Below are positions 1-13,983 of a stretch of 64,000 nucleotides of DNA, piece after piece. The notes under the pieces were generated by a model. That model had not been told where the DNA came from and made no database searches. It saw only the letters and a list, made by a program, of their open reading frames with translations. How positions within the stretch are numbered: position 1 is the stretch's first letter; every line of letters starts with the position of its first letter. Position numbers and translations under genes: made by a program. Location: contig NC_051433.1 in assembly GCF_001649575.2 (NCBI RefSeq), positions 20,775,947 through 20,839,946 of the forward strand. Reading direction: 5' to 3'. Source of the stretch: Kryptolebias marmoratus. Taxonomy: Eukaryota; Chordata; Actinopteri; Cyprinodontiformes; Rivulidae.

Positions 1-3000
1 ATTCAGTCCATCCGTACGTCCTGAGGAGGGCATCGCTCACCAACTTTCTCCCACTGTCCCACTGCTGATTCAAGACGCACCCAGGATATTGTCTGAATGC
101 ACAAACAAACACACAAAGCCCTGCTCATCCTGGTGAATACATCTGACAACACAAGCATACAAAGAGGACTCCGAAACACACCACATCTGCTCATGGACCT
201 AATTTTAGATATGGGACGAGAGTGCAGCCGTATGAATAGAAGAAATGCATAAAAGACTAGTTTTCCTTTAATAATTTGGTCGGAGTTAACCAGAATACCG
301 TGACGACCATTGCCATCTTTTGTTGACACATTTTTCAAAGTTCTAAGAATAAAACATCCAACTCGTTCCACATTATGTAAAGGTTGTGGGCCAGTGGGGC
401 AGCAGTCACTGCGGGTTACTCTACATCTGCAGTCATTTCTGGGTCAGGATCAGGCACAGCTCATCCAGCCCTGCAGCCTGTAGCAGCTGACTCCGGGCCA
501 GGCATGCAGACAAATACACACGCAGGCACACACTCACAACCAGCAGAGGCAGTCGCGTAGGAGCGGGTGCATGTGGCATTCGCGAGACATTTACTGAACA
601 TGAAAATGCAAGCTGCCAGAGCAAGAAACAACTGCACCGATAGAATAAATCAACGCAGAGTGACCTAAACTAAAACCCTGACAGTAAACAAACAGTAAGA
701 TTCCTTTTGAGCCGTGTGTAACTTTTATAAATCACTTAATTCACACTTGCACGTCTTGATTCATGCGTTGCAAGTGCAGATTGACGTCCATGTGAGCTCA
801 GGTGTGCGCCTCCTGCCAGTTGCCTTGTGTTTCTGCAGCCGCATCTTAACACTGTGGCATGATGAGCAGGCTGAAGCTCACTGACCCATATGAAGAGCTT
901 CTTTTTGAGGTATTTTTTGTTTTTTCTCCATAGAGTGAGACATAAAACGCCACAAATCTACATAAAACTGGGTTGTTTCGCTTCTTCTGATGGAGTCTAA
1001 AAAATTAAAAAAAGTGAGCACACTCTTTTGCGCAGGAAAGACTATAAACAATGTCTAAAGTCAGCCTGGAAGGAGCCCAGGTCTGGGGACTCTGCTGCCA
1101 GTTCACAGCCTTAATCCACCACAGAAGCCCTCTTTCCAAACTGTGGTGACGACGCGGTGACGGCATCGACACACCTCCCTCTCCGCTCCGACAGCTTCCT
1201 CTCAGCTGTTATTAAAGCACACTGATCTTACCATTTTGGGAAGGACATTTCTCGTCGCCCTGCTATTACGTAACCAAAATCCTGCATCGTGAATGATCGT
1301 TTTCCCATATAAACATTGTGTTTGAAATGAAGAGGAACCATTTCGAGCCAAAACATTTTAGCTAAATGGAACATCAGCTGCTTAAAAAGGTGCCACAAAG
1401 CAGGAAACCTCGGCTTGACATTCTAACACGACGAGGAGAAAGAAAGTCTGCGGCCAGCAATCTTTGTCAGCAGCTCACATTTGGCAGAGTTCTGGTTCTA
1501 AGCATGGCCGTGCAAATGTTCTCAATGGGGCTGCATAATCTATGATGACAGACTCGAAGCTGCAATTTGTGCGTCTGTAAAAGTCACGGCACAAGACGGG
1601 CGATTTCAGACGATCTAAATTAATGGAAACAAATCAGGCTAAAATTATAATTACTACACAATTAAAGAGATGAAACCATTTAATTTTCTGTGTCTACAAG
1701 TGGGATGTCATGGCATCTGTTTCAGTTCTCTTTACATAGTAGGATGCAATCCAAACCTCCATGTCCAAATAGATCTTTATTTCTGATCTGGACTAAGATG
1801 GCTGAAGTTGCAAACTGGTCAGCCATCAATCAGTGCAACATCCAATCATCCCGTCTTTTCACATTTCACTCGAGAATCCAAAAACGGCAAATGTATTTGC
1901 GCGTTTAAAAGTGACAAATGCCAGGAGTACATATAAAAACAAGCAGTATTGCATGTTTATTGGCGTTTAACATTGACGCATGTTGGACATCTGCTGAGAA
2001 AGAGGCAGGCTGTAAGAAGCAAAGTGCTCCAGTAGAGAAAAACAGAAAAAGCCCGCATCCTAAATGAGACGTTAAAGACCTGCACTCGGTGAAATTCCAC
2101 ACTGAGAAAGGGTTGAGCGGAAGCTGCCAAGGCAATTAATAAGTCCTTTACAAGGGGGATATACAGATTTAAAAAGAACCACTTTTAAAACTCTTAAATT
2201 CAAGTTCAAAAGGAGAAATGGGAGCCGGTAAAACCAGTGAGCAAAGTATCTGAAAGGAGATTGACTTTGGGTCTGAAAAACTAAGTGGAAATACTGGATC
2301 GAGCGAAATGAGTAAAGCCAAAAACAAAACAAGGCAATAACTGGCAATACCAATACCAAAAATATACATTGTTTTAATGGATAGTTTTGGGGGGAATATA
2401 TTTCCATCCACTGGAAAAATCAAATCAAAGTCAGTGCCCATGCCTGGCCAGTAGGTGGCGATAACGTCAACATTAAATCACAAAGAACGAACATTTTGAG
2501 CATGGCTAGTGACTCTAAAATAACTGGAGATGTTTAAATTGACAATGTTTTCTATGCCTTCTCAGTAATGAACTGTTTCACCAAACTATCAAAGTTTAAT
2601 AACTTCAGAACAAAACTTGACAGATGTTAAAAAAAAAAAAATGCAAACATGGTGCCAATCTCCTCAGGCGATATAACAATTGTTTATTGTATTTATTATG
2701 AAAAACAGTTTATGGTGAGGCGAGTTTATGGTGTATGTTCAGGGGTCAAAGAGAACCAATGAGTGTGGGGTAATGGAGAATAAAAACACTTTTAGTTTTC
2801 CTTCAGTTTTCTCCCCAACTACTCCATGATCTTCAAAATGGGACTGAATGGTTTCTCCAACTGTCATCAGGAGTCCGCTATGCAGACAGGTACGACTAAG
2901 TCCCTGTCTAAATATTATTCTAACCTCCTCCCCGAAACCCAGAGCAGTACGGATACATCTGCTCCATCCCTCATCCTCATGACTTCCTTCCTTCCTTCCG

Positions 3001-5176
3001 CTCTCCTACCTACAATTTGTGGAACGATGGACTTTTTTTCTTTTATTTCCGCAATAGCAGCTGGATGAAGGGCCACGTGTTCCGCTCTATAAGCAGTATG
3101 TTGATTGTAATGCGTGTAAGAAATCCATAAAACAGAATGAAGTTTTTCTTACCTGATGAAGCCATTCAAGAAGAGTCGTCGTCGCAGAAGAAAGCAGGAT
3201 GGTGGAGAAAAGATGGAAAAATGGGGGAAAGAAAAGAAAAAAAATAGGTTAGAATCTATTGGGATTATTGGTTTCGTGTAAAGTGTCTGATGTTTAAAAC
3301 ATCTTTCAAACCTTTTTTTAAAAAGGGATAATTCAGTTCCCTTCTGTTTGTTTTGGGTTTTTAATGGGGTTGTGCGTAGTACCTGAGTAGTCAGGATTTA
3401 CCTGCAGAAGACGACTTAATTCTCAAGATCAAACTTTTCCCTGATCTCTAAACTGAATTCACTGATGTCTAACAGTTATTCAAAGGAGGGCCCAGTGAAG
3501 AACCAACGGCTACGACTTAAATTCAAAACTCCTGACAGACATTGTGGTGAGCGCTTTATTTTAAACTTTTACTTTTGCATCAGTTACACTGAAGACTGAA
3601 AACGACGAAGTTTTGTTTGCGTTTCATTATAAAACAGTTAAACATCCCCAGTCAGAGGCACTCTAGTGCAAAAGTGATGCAAAAGAATATATCCAACCCC
3701 CTTTATTGATGATCTCAACACAATGTTGAGCAGCTCTGTTTACAACAAACAGCACCTTACAATGTTCAGTTTATTAGCCTAAACATAGGAGGATAGACTC
3801 AATCAACTGAATACATCAAAGTTCTTGAAATAGTACTTTAGAAATATTACATTTTAATGTCTTGAAAAAAAGAACTGGCCATACCCTCTTTAGTCTTGCA
3901 AGTGTCCAATCAGGGATCACATGGAAGTGTGCACACATGAGAAGGATGCTGATTAGGTTGTACCCAACTTACATCAGAATGACACAAGAAACTACAGTCT
4001 CTGTGATTCTGAGTGTTGGAGCAGCACAGGCTGCGGATTTGAGAGTGTGAATCTTGTTACAAATGTTCTTACTGTAGGGAAATGTAACCCAGCTAAGTTG
4101 AGACAAACACTTCATGCATTTCACGCAAAAACTTTTCAAAAACAGCATCCCAACAAGTCGGGGCATGCCTAAACAGTCTCAGATGTAGATGTAGGTCATG
4201 GGGGATATTGACTTTGTTTTATTTAGCCAGTAAAGGTTAACGATGTTGATGTTAGTGCTCACACTAAGTCCGGGATGCAGTCAGGAGTGTTAGCTTTAAC
4301 CCGCGCAGGATCCGGACACAAAGCTAACGGTACAAAGATCCGAGACTGCTGATGCTGCTGAGGCTGCTGAGGCTTAGAGGCGTGTTTATCTTGGAGGCTG
4401 CCGGGGCACAAGGACTGTGCAGCGATGCCCTCATTTTATAAAGCATAAAGAAAAGTGCCTGGATTCAACAGCCCAAATAAATCAAAGTCCCACAAATCTC
4501 AAAAAAAAAAACTACAAAAACTCATTTTTTTCCACTTAAAGAAAATGTTACTTAAATGGTAAATGACTACTTCTCCTTAAATAAAATCAATGAGAATAAT
4601 TAGCATATTTTCATGTTTTAAATTCCACAATACTGTGAAACTGAGGCTTTTTTTTTTACTTAAAGTTGCCATACCATTAAAAACTACCGGCTTAACCAAC
4701 TATAACCAGATATAAACGCCTAAATTAAATGTATAGGTTTAAACAAACATTGATGCAGCATCATGGGAGAGGATTTAAGTTAAATGAAAGCGTACAAGAG
4801 ATGCAGACATGGCTGCTTATGTGGAATAATTAGCTTTTTGTAGTGTAGAAAATTTCCAAGGTTTGATTTTGTTGACAGCATCGTCTTCACCTGGTTCCAT
4901 AACATACCCAAACAGAAATCATAATCAAAAATTGTATTCACTGAGCTCAGTGTGATTAAAAATAATGCCTTGTATAGGACCCTAGTTCTACAGTTGATGC
5001 TGCATAGTGAGATCCTACGACAGGTTTGCTGTAAAGACATAATGGGCCTGTTCAGATGTTGTTGCACAACGCTTTTAAATCAGTTCAGGTGATTTGATTG
5101 CATGTCAGCTCTGACACCTCTGTTAACACCAAAACATTTGTTGCTATCTGACGTCAACTACCCGCGCTGTACGTGG

Positions 5177-5178
<2 letters not shown>

Positions 5179-5223
<45 letters not shown>
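5179..5223. repeat. (CA)n microsatellite
   Basis: About 22 uninterrupted AC units; the longest dinucleotide array in the window. Confidence 0.95.
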
Positions 5224-5228
<5 letters not shown>

Positions 5229-6594
5229 AGCCACGTCACAGAGAGAGGGCTGTCAGCAAGCAACAAACACGACACCAGTAGGTCTGCTTATGTTTCTGGT
5301 AAAAAAAAAACAATTAAAAATCACACATTCAGGCATCTGAACTATATTAATATTGTGACATTAATGTGGTCTTCGGTCAGAGCACAGATTAAAGATTTTA
5401 ACCTGTAAAAATTGGTGCGCTGACAGCTGTTTTACACAGCTCCACTGTGACTGTAACGCCAGCGCTGCATCTAATTAGGTAAATATAATTATATGTGATT
5501 TAATGCTGTTGATCGGTGATTGACCACAGAGGGTCCAGGCTGCTCTAAAACAATTAGAACAATCAATAAACAAACGAGAAACTCATCATGAAACGTCCTG
5601 TAATCCATTTTGACGAACAACATCCCCATGTATTGAAAACGATACATTTAATGCGTTGCACTCCACATCAATGCAACAGAGTTCTGCTCCACGCCTCTTT
5701 CGGTTCCGCAATGCTCGCTTCATTTCTGAAAGCACACATTTGTGATTTATAAACAGCCAGAGACAGCATAAAGACGCGGCCATTTCGTGGAACTGTTTTA
5801 TGAAGGCGCCTAATCAGAAATGTTTGGAATTTACTAATTATTGACCTACCTTTTGGACATGAGGAAAACTAAAATGTTTACGACAAACAAAACAGAAATA
5901 GTGTGGATGGGAAGAAAAGACAAAAACTAATAATCCAGAGGACATTGGGTGAAGAAGAAAACGGGGGAAAAAAAGAAGGAATGCTGAGAGGAAATTAGCC
6001 AGAAAGGTAGGAGAAAGACGACGAGAGGAAAAGGAAAGGCGTGGGGTCGGGGGATGAGGAGGAGGGGTTCTTCTCCCGTCCACAGTCTCTAAGGGACAGA
6101 TCAGGGTTAGGACTACTGTGGAAGCTGTCCAGAAAGAGTGACAATTCTTCAAATCATTAAAAGAAAAAAAAGAAAAATCAACACAGAAAAGTAAACTGCT
6201 TGGACTCCTCACTCTGCAAATTTAAGCTTAGTCTTAAATCCAAATGTTTTCTTGTTTAAGGAACAAAATGTTGGAACAGCAACTGATTTTCGACGAAGCT
6301 CTTTGGCCACCCCGGCAGTGACACAGCTCTAGAAGTTGAGTTTTATGAGCTGCACTTACAATGAGATTGAAACGGATTCAAAAGGCTAAAACACTGGGCT
6401 TAACTTACTTCAAAAACTACCATCCACATTCAGTTTTCTCATAACAGCCTAATTTGTTCAGCTTTTCTTTCGCAAAGCAAAACAGATTTTTGGACTAATA
6501 TGACACAAAATTCCGATGTTCCAACCGGAGCCGTCCTTCTTTGTGGTGAGCTGTTCGGACCGAGCCAGCGAGCGGAGAGCAGAATTAGCTGTCC

Positions 6595-6630
6595 ATTTGT
6601 ATGCAAATGACTGTCGATGAGCGATCGCTC
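6595..6630. promoter_or_regulatory. Octamer-type POU motif and 12-bp palindrome
   Basis: ATTTGTATGCAAAT (6595-6608) contains the octamer ATGCAAAT next to a second half-site. Eleven bases further is the perfect palindrome GAGCGATCGCTC (6619-6630). Both sit in non-repetitive sequence of the inferred intron. A regulatory role is suggested only by the motifs. Confidence 0.35.
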
Positions 6631-8771
6631 ACTGAAAACGGCGGATGCAGTGAGGTGTGGCTAACCCCTGAATTCACAAGAGACTTTTTTTTTTTCACCC
6701 CCTTTTGAAGAAGGTTTCTGTGTGAGGGATGGGAAGTGAAGCAGAGAGGTGATGGACCAATTCTTTGAAAAGGTTTGGCCTCATGAGAAAAGACGATGAA
6801 AGAAGCAGCAAAAAGAACTCTGGGTCGAGGGTGTCACATGCATAAAGGCTCGTATAAGGATTCATTTTTAAAAAAAGACTAATAATGCATCAGTAAATAA
6901 TTACAATTTGCAAACATTTCTTCCCCATATACAAAGCAAACAAACTCAGGGTCTAGTTGCTACCGTTTTAACACCCGTCCTCGCTATAGTGGAATTTTTT
7001 ATTTGAACCCTGCTGGTCTGTAAAATAATGAGACAAACAAATGATCCATTAAGCAAATCTAAACATCTGGATTAGTTAAGCTGTGCAGATGCAGTCCAAC
7101 AGAGTTCAACTTTAAAGGTAGTTTGAGTCTGGTCATAATCGTCAAAAACAATTAAGGATATAAAAGGAAAAGTGCGCCATTTTTGAATCCTGCATCTGCC
7201 AGTCAAGCTGAAAACTGTCAGATTCTGGTCTCTTGCCAAGAATTTGGTGCGTTCTGCGATGCTGATGTGGTTTTAAAACGAGATATATTACGAAAAATGG
7301 CCTAGATCAGTGCAACTGGTGCTTCTGTGAAAAACAATTACCTCAAACTGACAAACTGGTTTTATAATGGTTACCACAAACCCCCTTTTTCCCTAACACA
7401 AGTCACCAACTGAGTTAGAGCCAACACACACAAAAACAGTCTTTTCAAGCGAAGCAATACTTCTGATGGTGATAACAGACAAATTGTTTTTAAGTGTTAT
7501 GATTGCTGTTCAAATTGCCTGATATCCTCTGAAAATTACCCTTATGCAAAGACATTGTATAAAACATTTATCTTAAACATTTATCTTTTTTTTCCCCTGA
7601 GATAATGAGCCTTTTTTCATGAGTTATACCACAAAACATGTACAGAATTTGAAATCATCAAAGCACACACTAATCAGAGCTGTTGTCCAAACCAGCTTTC
7701 ACTGTGAGAAACAGCAAAGAACTCTGAGGGGAAATCAGGTCGGATATAGACGTTGCACAGACCAGCATTCAGATTGAACAGATAAACTTAATGTTTTAGG
7801 GTGGACTCCACTGGGATCCGAAAGGAGTGTAAAGACACGAAGTGTTTGAGAGTGTGTGTGTGTGGCTCAGTCCATCGTTGCACATTTGTGCATGTAGACA
7901 AAGTAAAGTGAGCACTGATGAGTGGGAGAGAAGTGCTCCGAGCCGAGCTGAAGCAAAACAACACAGATGAAGTGAACGATAGTCGAACGCCCCGAGACCA
8001 CATTACAGCAGTTAATCAACAGCAGCCGCTCACCCCAAGCCCAGCTCCCATTATACAACTTTCTGTTACCATTAACCCCCCCTCCATAAGAGTCTAATCA
8101 AAGGAGACATAAGCGTTTGGCCTGAGTTTGCTTAGAAAAACATTGGCTATCTTTCCAATTTAGTACCACATATAAAGGTGACTTGGGTTGGATTTCCTAC
8201 TCTGAAGCACGAGGTAAAAAAAAAAAAGTCCCAACAAACATTGTGGTAAGGAGTATGAATGATCCCAGCACTGCTAGGGTGAAAACAAAGAAAGAGAAAT
8301 TACCCAAAATGGTTGTAAGGACTGAAGCCATCCCTGAAAGCACCTATTGCTACTTTAGGAGAAATGAACTCTGTCCAACCCTTTGGAGAAACTTCTGTCA
8401 TTTTTTTTTTTTGGGTGGAGGGGGGTTAAAGTAATATAAAAGAGCATGGACTGAAATAACATGTGTGAGATAGTTAAAAGGAGATACTCTTCCTTCTCTT
8501 GACAAATGTTGAATAAACAAGTGTCTTGAGTCCAAAACGTAACCTCAATAAACCGATCCTTCTGCATTCAAGAATTCAAATCGTACTGCAATCCTCATGT
8601 TTTGACAGCGTACAGCGTATGCGCTTTACGGTGGTTTTTGGGGAGTGATTTCCCCGGCAGCATTAGTCAGTCACCAGAGCCTCGGTGCCTCCCGCCTCAC
8701 CTCCTGAACCTCCGAATTCCACAAGAAAAGCCACAGAGCTGGAGGAACTGAAGACACAGCTGTGCTTTTAA

Positions 8772-8824
8772 NNNNNNNNNNNNNNNNNNNNNNNNNNNNN
8801 NNNNNNNNNNNNNNNNNNNNNNNN
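8772..8824. other. Assembly gap (53 N)
   Basis: The gap is flanked on the right by GGGGGG and further G-rich sequence, suggesting a sequencing dropout at a G-rich simple repeat. Reading frames across it are meaningless. Confidence 0.97.
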
Positions 8825-9737
8825 GGGGGGAAGGAGGAAGAGGGTGGTGGGGGGGGATTTGATAAAGTGAGTGAGGGGACAGAGTCACAAAGGCGCTCGG
8901 AACGCGAACGCCGCTATTCGGAGCGAACAGGACCAGATCTGAGACGATGTTAAACACAGAAACTTTTTCAAAAACCGTCCACTAAAACTAGAGACGTGAA
9001 ATTAAAGAGGGCAAACCTGCTTTATCTTCTTAATTATAGATCTTAAATCTGTGTTTATCAGGTCACATTGCACCAGAGGTTAGTCTTTACATTATAACAG
9101 ATCTGTCAAATCTGCAATGTGAATAAATATTAATAAAAATAATTAATGCCACAAGTTTTTAACCAGGATCTAGTCAACTTTTCTAAAACGTCACTGTAGC
9201 ACACGTCAGTAAACCTTCGCTGAGCTGCATTCTGAAGGTTAAAGCTTGAACTTTGGTCCACCTAACAGAAAGTCTGTGTTAGACGAAATATACTTGTGTA
9301 AGTGTTTACACGGAAAGAGTTCAGGACAAACTGTTGCGCCTCAGGCTGCAGGGAAATGATGAAGACGGCGAAGTTGTACACTCTGCATTGAGATTAAGTT
9401 GAAGCACATGTCCATCTTCAGGCGTCGCTTAGATCTGAGACTTGTCCACGAAAACAAATAACCTTCTGTCATTAGGACAGAGTTAGCAGAGTGGCAAAGC
9501 AGAAATCATTATTTCTGTTATTGCCCCTTTTCTCTTATTTTGACTCTTTCCCCTTCACTGTTGTTGCTCCTCACAGTCTATAAAAGAAGAAGGAAAAAAA
9601 AGCTAAAGGTACTGCTCCTAAATGTATATATACAAATACAAAAGCTTTAATCTGAAAAAACTCTGTGGCATCAGACACATAGGTAATTATGTAAAGAATG
9701 GAAAGTTAATGTGAAATAACTTCTACTATCTAGTTTA

Positions 9738-9945
9738 ACATAAGGCAGTGGTGTCCAATCGTGGTCCTGAAGGTCCACTATCCTGCATGTTTTAGTTGTT
9801 TCCCTGCTTTTCAGCAGGTCTTTAATTTCAACAAATAGTTATTAATCGCTCAGTCATTCAAAGTCAGAAGTGTCAAAGCAGGGAAACAACTAAAACATAG
9901 GATAGAAGCCCTCCAGGACCAGGATTGGACACCCCTGATATAAGG
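9738..9945. mobile_element. hAT-type MITE (192 bp) with 8-bp target duplication
   Basis: The element runs 9746-9937. Its left end CAGTGGTGTCCAATC and right end GATTGGACACCCCTG are inverted repeats differing at one position, and the complementarity continues inward (GGTCCT..AGGACC and CTAAAACA-type blocks). Flanks ACATAAGG (9738-9745) and ATATAAGG (9938-9945) are 8-bp direct repeats with one mismatch, as hAT transposases make. It has no coding capacity, so it was mobilised in trans. A relative is at 52109-52304. Confidence 0.85.
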
Positions 9946-12900
9946 GAAATCACGGTTAGGAAGCAGGCCCTTGACATGGAAGGACAGTGGTGTGGTCCAG
10001 TTGTATCAGACATGACATCACTGACCACCTTGGGCCATCAGCACTAGACTTGGCTAGCAAGATCTGCTGCATGCTAACTGTAACCATGGAGAAAGCATAA
10101 ATACTACAGCGGATACGAACACAAACACATCTAACTTGCACCTAAAGCTTCGACTGGTTGGTACTGATGTAACTTCAAGAAGTGATGGGCTTTTTTTCTA
10201 AATAAGAGCTTAAGGATATTTTTTAAACCCTTTACAAGGCAACTACTAAAAAGGTTGGTGCAGCAATATTATTTGATTAAATAAAAAAAATTTTCCCCAT
10301 GTGATCTGAGGTGTTTCTCAACCACATGTGGCTTGTTATTAAAAAAAAAAAACTTTATAAAAATCAATGAAAAAAACCACAAATGCATTAAGGCTGGGAA
10401 CACCGGCCTATTTAATTAGTGATTTCTTCTGGCTTCCTGTCCCATCATATCCTGTTATTTAGGATGCTGAAGGAAGTCTACAGAAGGGAACAATGGGATC
10501 GTTTGTAATCAAGGAAACAATAATGACAAAGAGCGCGATAAGACTCTCCATTAAAGTCAGCGCTGGAGGAGTCCGTCTCCTGATAGCCTCCTTTTGATTG
10601 GACACTTTAATCAAAATGGACCAAATGCCAGTATTCCAATCCTATTATGCAGCGGAACAATAAAGAACATAATACTGAATTAAGTTCAAAGTCTGCCTGA
10701 AGGAACCAAGGCCGACATGCAGCACAGCCAAACAGAGCAATGACTGCTGGTTGTTGGTATCCAAGATTGAACTTCAGCCAAAAAAAAAAAAACTTGACCA
10801 CAGAAAAACAAAGTTACTTTTCTTCCTTTGGTCCTCTTGCGAGATTCATCTCACTTAAAGTGACCGTACAGTCTTGTTCCAATTAGGATGTGCAGCTATA
10901 AAAAAAACTTGTGCCTCTCTGAGAGCAGAGACGTGTTAGGAAGACTCTGCTGAAAGCGTCAGCTCGTAGGTGCTACCATTGCCATAAAAGCGCATCAAGT
11001 TGTCTGGAAAGTGGCAGCGACCGACACCAACTGAATGAGGGATGGGGAGGAGAAATCCCTGAGAGGAAATAAAAACGACGCTGTTAAAGCTGGAAACCTT
11101 GGCAGTAAATAAAGTTAGCTTTGATCTCTGCCCACAGAGCCAAACGGATGAACCGCAGAGTCTCACAAACAAATTTGTCAAGTCAAATGTTGGGGGATGG
11201 CGGGGGGGACGGGGGAGTGCTGCTGAGATGCTGCTTAAATTTATGCTCCATAACTTCTATAGAAATTAATAAATGACCAACGTCAAGACATGATCCTTTC
11301 TGGGTGCTCTGAATCTCCTTGTAAGGCAGAATGTGACGAGATAAAACTCAGCATACGGTTTATCCTCCGCAAAACAAGACCAAACATTCTTCCTTTTTAT
11401 AATTTGTGTGGAATATGATGGTGTAAGGATGTGTTGAATTGTTTGATAAAAGTGACAGAAGGCAGCAAACATGAAGTTTCCTCAAATGTTTGCTGGAAGT
11501 GCTGTACTTCTACAAGAAACTATTTTGATTAAAGCTGGTTGTACATGTTTTAGAATCATTAGTTTTACAGCGAATCCAACACGATGACCACTTGCCAAAG
11601 TTTCAGACGTAAAAGAATGAGTAGATGTGCTGGAAATGATGTTGTTCGGTCTTTGCCGTAAAGCGCATTCCTCGCCAGTTTTTATTTTTAAGTATTGGTG
11701 GAGCTTGCCATCTTTAAGCGTCTCCGCTTTAACCGTGGGCAGGTTTCCGTTCAGACTCTGATCTGCGCTGATAAAAAAAAGATAACTGCTGCTTCTCGGG
11801 GAACAGAAGCATCAACCTGCAGAGTAGGAAAGAACGACGGATCCTTTTTAACGGTTTAAATATTGCTTTTGGCCATTTCTGTGTCACAGAGTAGGGATGA
11901 CTGCTGCGGTCCAGCCAAAATTAGTTTTTCTAACAAAGTCGTAGTCCTTATAAAGTGTGATCAACACAGCTTGTTGAGCGGTGTTAGACCGTTAGAATTT
12001 AAAGAAACAGTTAGATTAAAAAAATGGGGCATACACTTGCATATTGCTGCCATTCTAAAGTGGAGATATGACTTTATTCATACAGTAAAGAGGGGATAAT
12101 GTGACATCTCTGCCTCAGATGTTAGTTTCATAAAATTAAAGCATTTGGCTGAACATTGTAATTGGATTGTCCTGACAGTTAAAAAAAAAAAAACTTGTAT
12201 AAAGTGCACTAGTCAGCAGTAGGACTTTTACCGTGTTCATCTTTCTTCAAATCTGGGTGAGCATTTGTAGTATGACTTCATTTCTGCAAGCCATGCAGAA
12301 AGTTACATCCAGCTCATTCTTGCCAGGAACAATGTCAAATATGAAGGAAATAAAGATTTAGATGGGACTAGGTTTTTCTCCTGCATTTGTTGCTCCTTTA
12401 TCAATAAACTGTTGACCCTAACTACAGAAATGGCTTGTTAGTTAATGAGGACTAATGTCTGTAAACATTAAGGGTTTTTTGTTTGTTTTGGTTCAATCAG
12501 TTTTTCTCCAGCTAAAAATCTGATGAATAAAAAGTTGGAAAAAAAAAAAGACATTGTCTCTCATTTGTGAGGACAGATGGAAACTGTCCAATCAAAGGAC
12601 CTGCAGCTCAGTTCAGCTTGCGCCTCCATCCTTCCAGGAGGTCAAATGTATGCGGATAAAAGCAACCCGGACCACCTCTGAAGGTGGTTTGAGTGAAGAT
12701 GTTTTCAATGAGCATCGGTAGCGTTCACACCTGTATTTGGAACTATTCACATGCAATCAGCTGACTCATGATTGATGTTAGTGCCAGGCCTAAATGGAGC
12801 CTAAAGGCCTTTCCATCCTCCATGAGAAGTCACAACGTCGGCTCTCAGTCACGTGGTTGCGTGACAAAATTTGCGTCATTTTTGTTCTTGTAGCAGCTTT

Positions 12901-13983
12901 ATCTGCCCCTTAGTGACTCAAGGCCCGGGCCAAACTTTTTTGCACAGGGGTTTGCGCCAAGTGTCGTTTGATTGGTCAGAAGTTGTTTATGCAGAGAAGC
13001 CGGTGAGCTTTAATGGAGTCCTTTTGCTTCTACTGCTGCTGAGAAGCAGCTGGCCAAGGCTGTTAGAAAATACAGCCGTCTTTCCAACTGTCCCAACAAA
13101 ACCTAGAAATTTATGAAGTTTTAAAAAAACATTCTTTTTTTTTTTAATGTAGCAACACAGGTGGCTCTTTTTGGCTGTGGTGGCCAGGAGGAAGTGTGCC
13201 TCATAGGGACATGTTCCTCTCGTTTGCTTATTATTGTGCACAGTCAAATTTACAAATGCCAAACGACGTGTACTGTCTCAGTTGGTTAAATAAACACGTC
13301 TGGTCCAGCTAAGGGAAATTCTGTACAAGGACAGGAGAGTTAAGAAATCTTTTGAACCCAGGACTCAGGCCAGGTTTACACGAGAACGATCTTTGGAAAT
13401 AATGATGGTTTTTTTCCAATGTTTGTGGTGAATCAACAAGAATTTTTTTTTTTTTTTAAAAAGCACACATTTACATGGATAAGGCTGTCCTCATTGAATC
13501 CGCTGCAGTTTCCATGCCAGGCAGCGTTGCTTGACAGGAAATGACGAACTAGCTTACCGACGCTTTAAAATTATTGTATTTTGACCCAAACTATCCTACG
13601 TGCCGAGTGAGGTGGGCTTTCTCCGAGGGGGTGGATGGTTGTGAAATTAGTTGTGTGTTGTGATTGATGAACATGTGAACAGAATCTGAGGGGGACTTGA
13701 CCATAAAACTGTCTTATAAAAGCAGTAATTATCATATATCTGGCAACACTGATGTCAGGCTTTCAACAAGGCGCTCATGCAGTCTGGAGCACATACACAG
13801 TTAAATCCTCTATAAATCCCATTTAAAAGCACACATCTATCTGTTATTACTACTGTTGTTGGTCTGATATTGACTGCAGCAGTCTGTGGTGCGAATGTGC
13901 GACTTCCTTTGAAAATCAAATGGGAAGGTTCGAAAAGTTCCACTCTGAAACCTGGGTTCATGTGTAATTGTAGCCTAAGTGTT
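9946..13983. other. No gene seen: intronic DNA
   Basis: Mostly unique AT-rich sequence. The stretch 10390-10615 lacks repeat features, has TTTAATTAG and several ATTA/TAAT cores, and is a candidate conserved element. Nothing else recognised. Confidence 0.55.

Larger units (their letters stand above)
1..9737. other. No gene seen: intronic DNA
   Basis: Only short chance frames. Notable content is a CTTC tract near 2985-3000, the CA array at 5.2 kb, a purine-rich strand at 5930-6070 that keeps the opposite strand open, the POU-type motif at 6.6 kb and the gap at 8.8 kb. Confidence 0.6.

Noticed and set aside
5838..6212. 124-codon minus-strand frame rich in Phe, Ser and Leu
   Set aside because: It is the pyrimidine-rich complement of a purine tract (5930-6070); low complexity, not gene-like.
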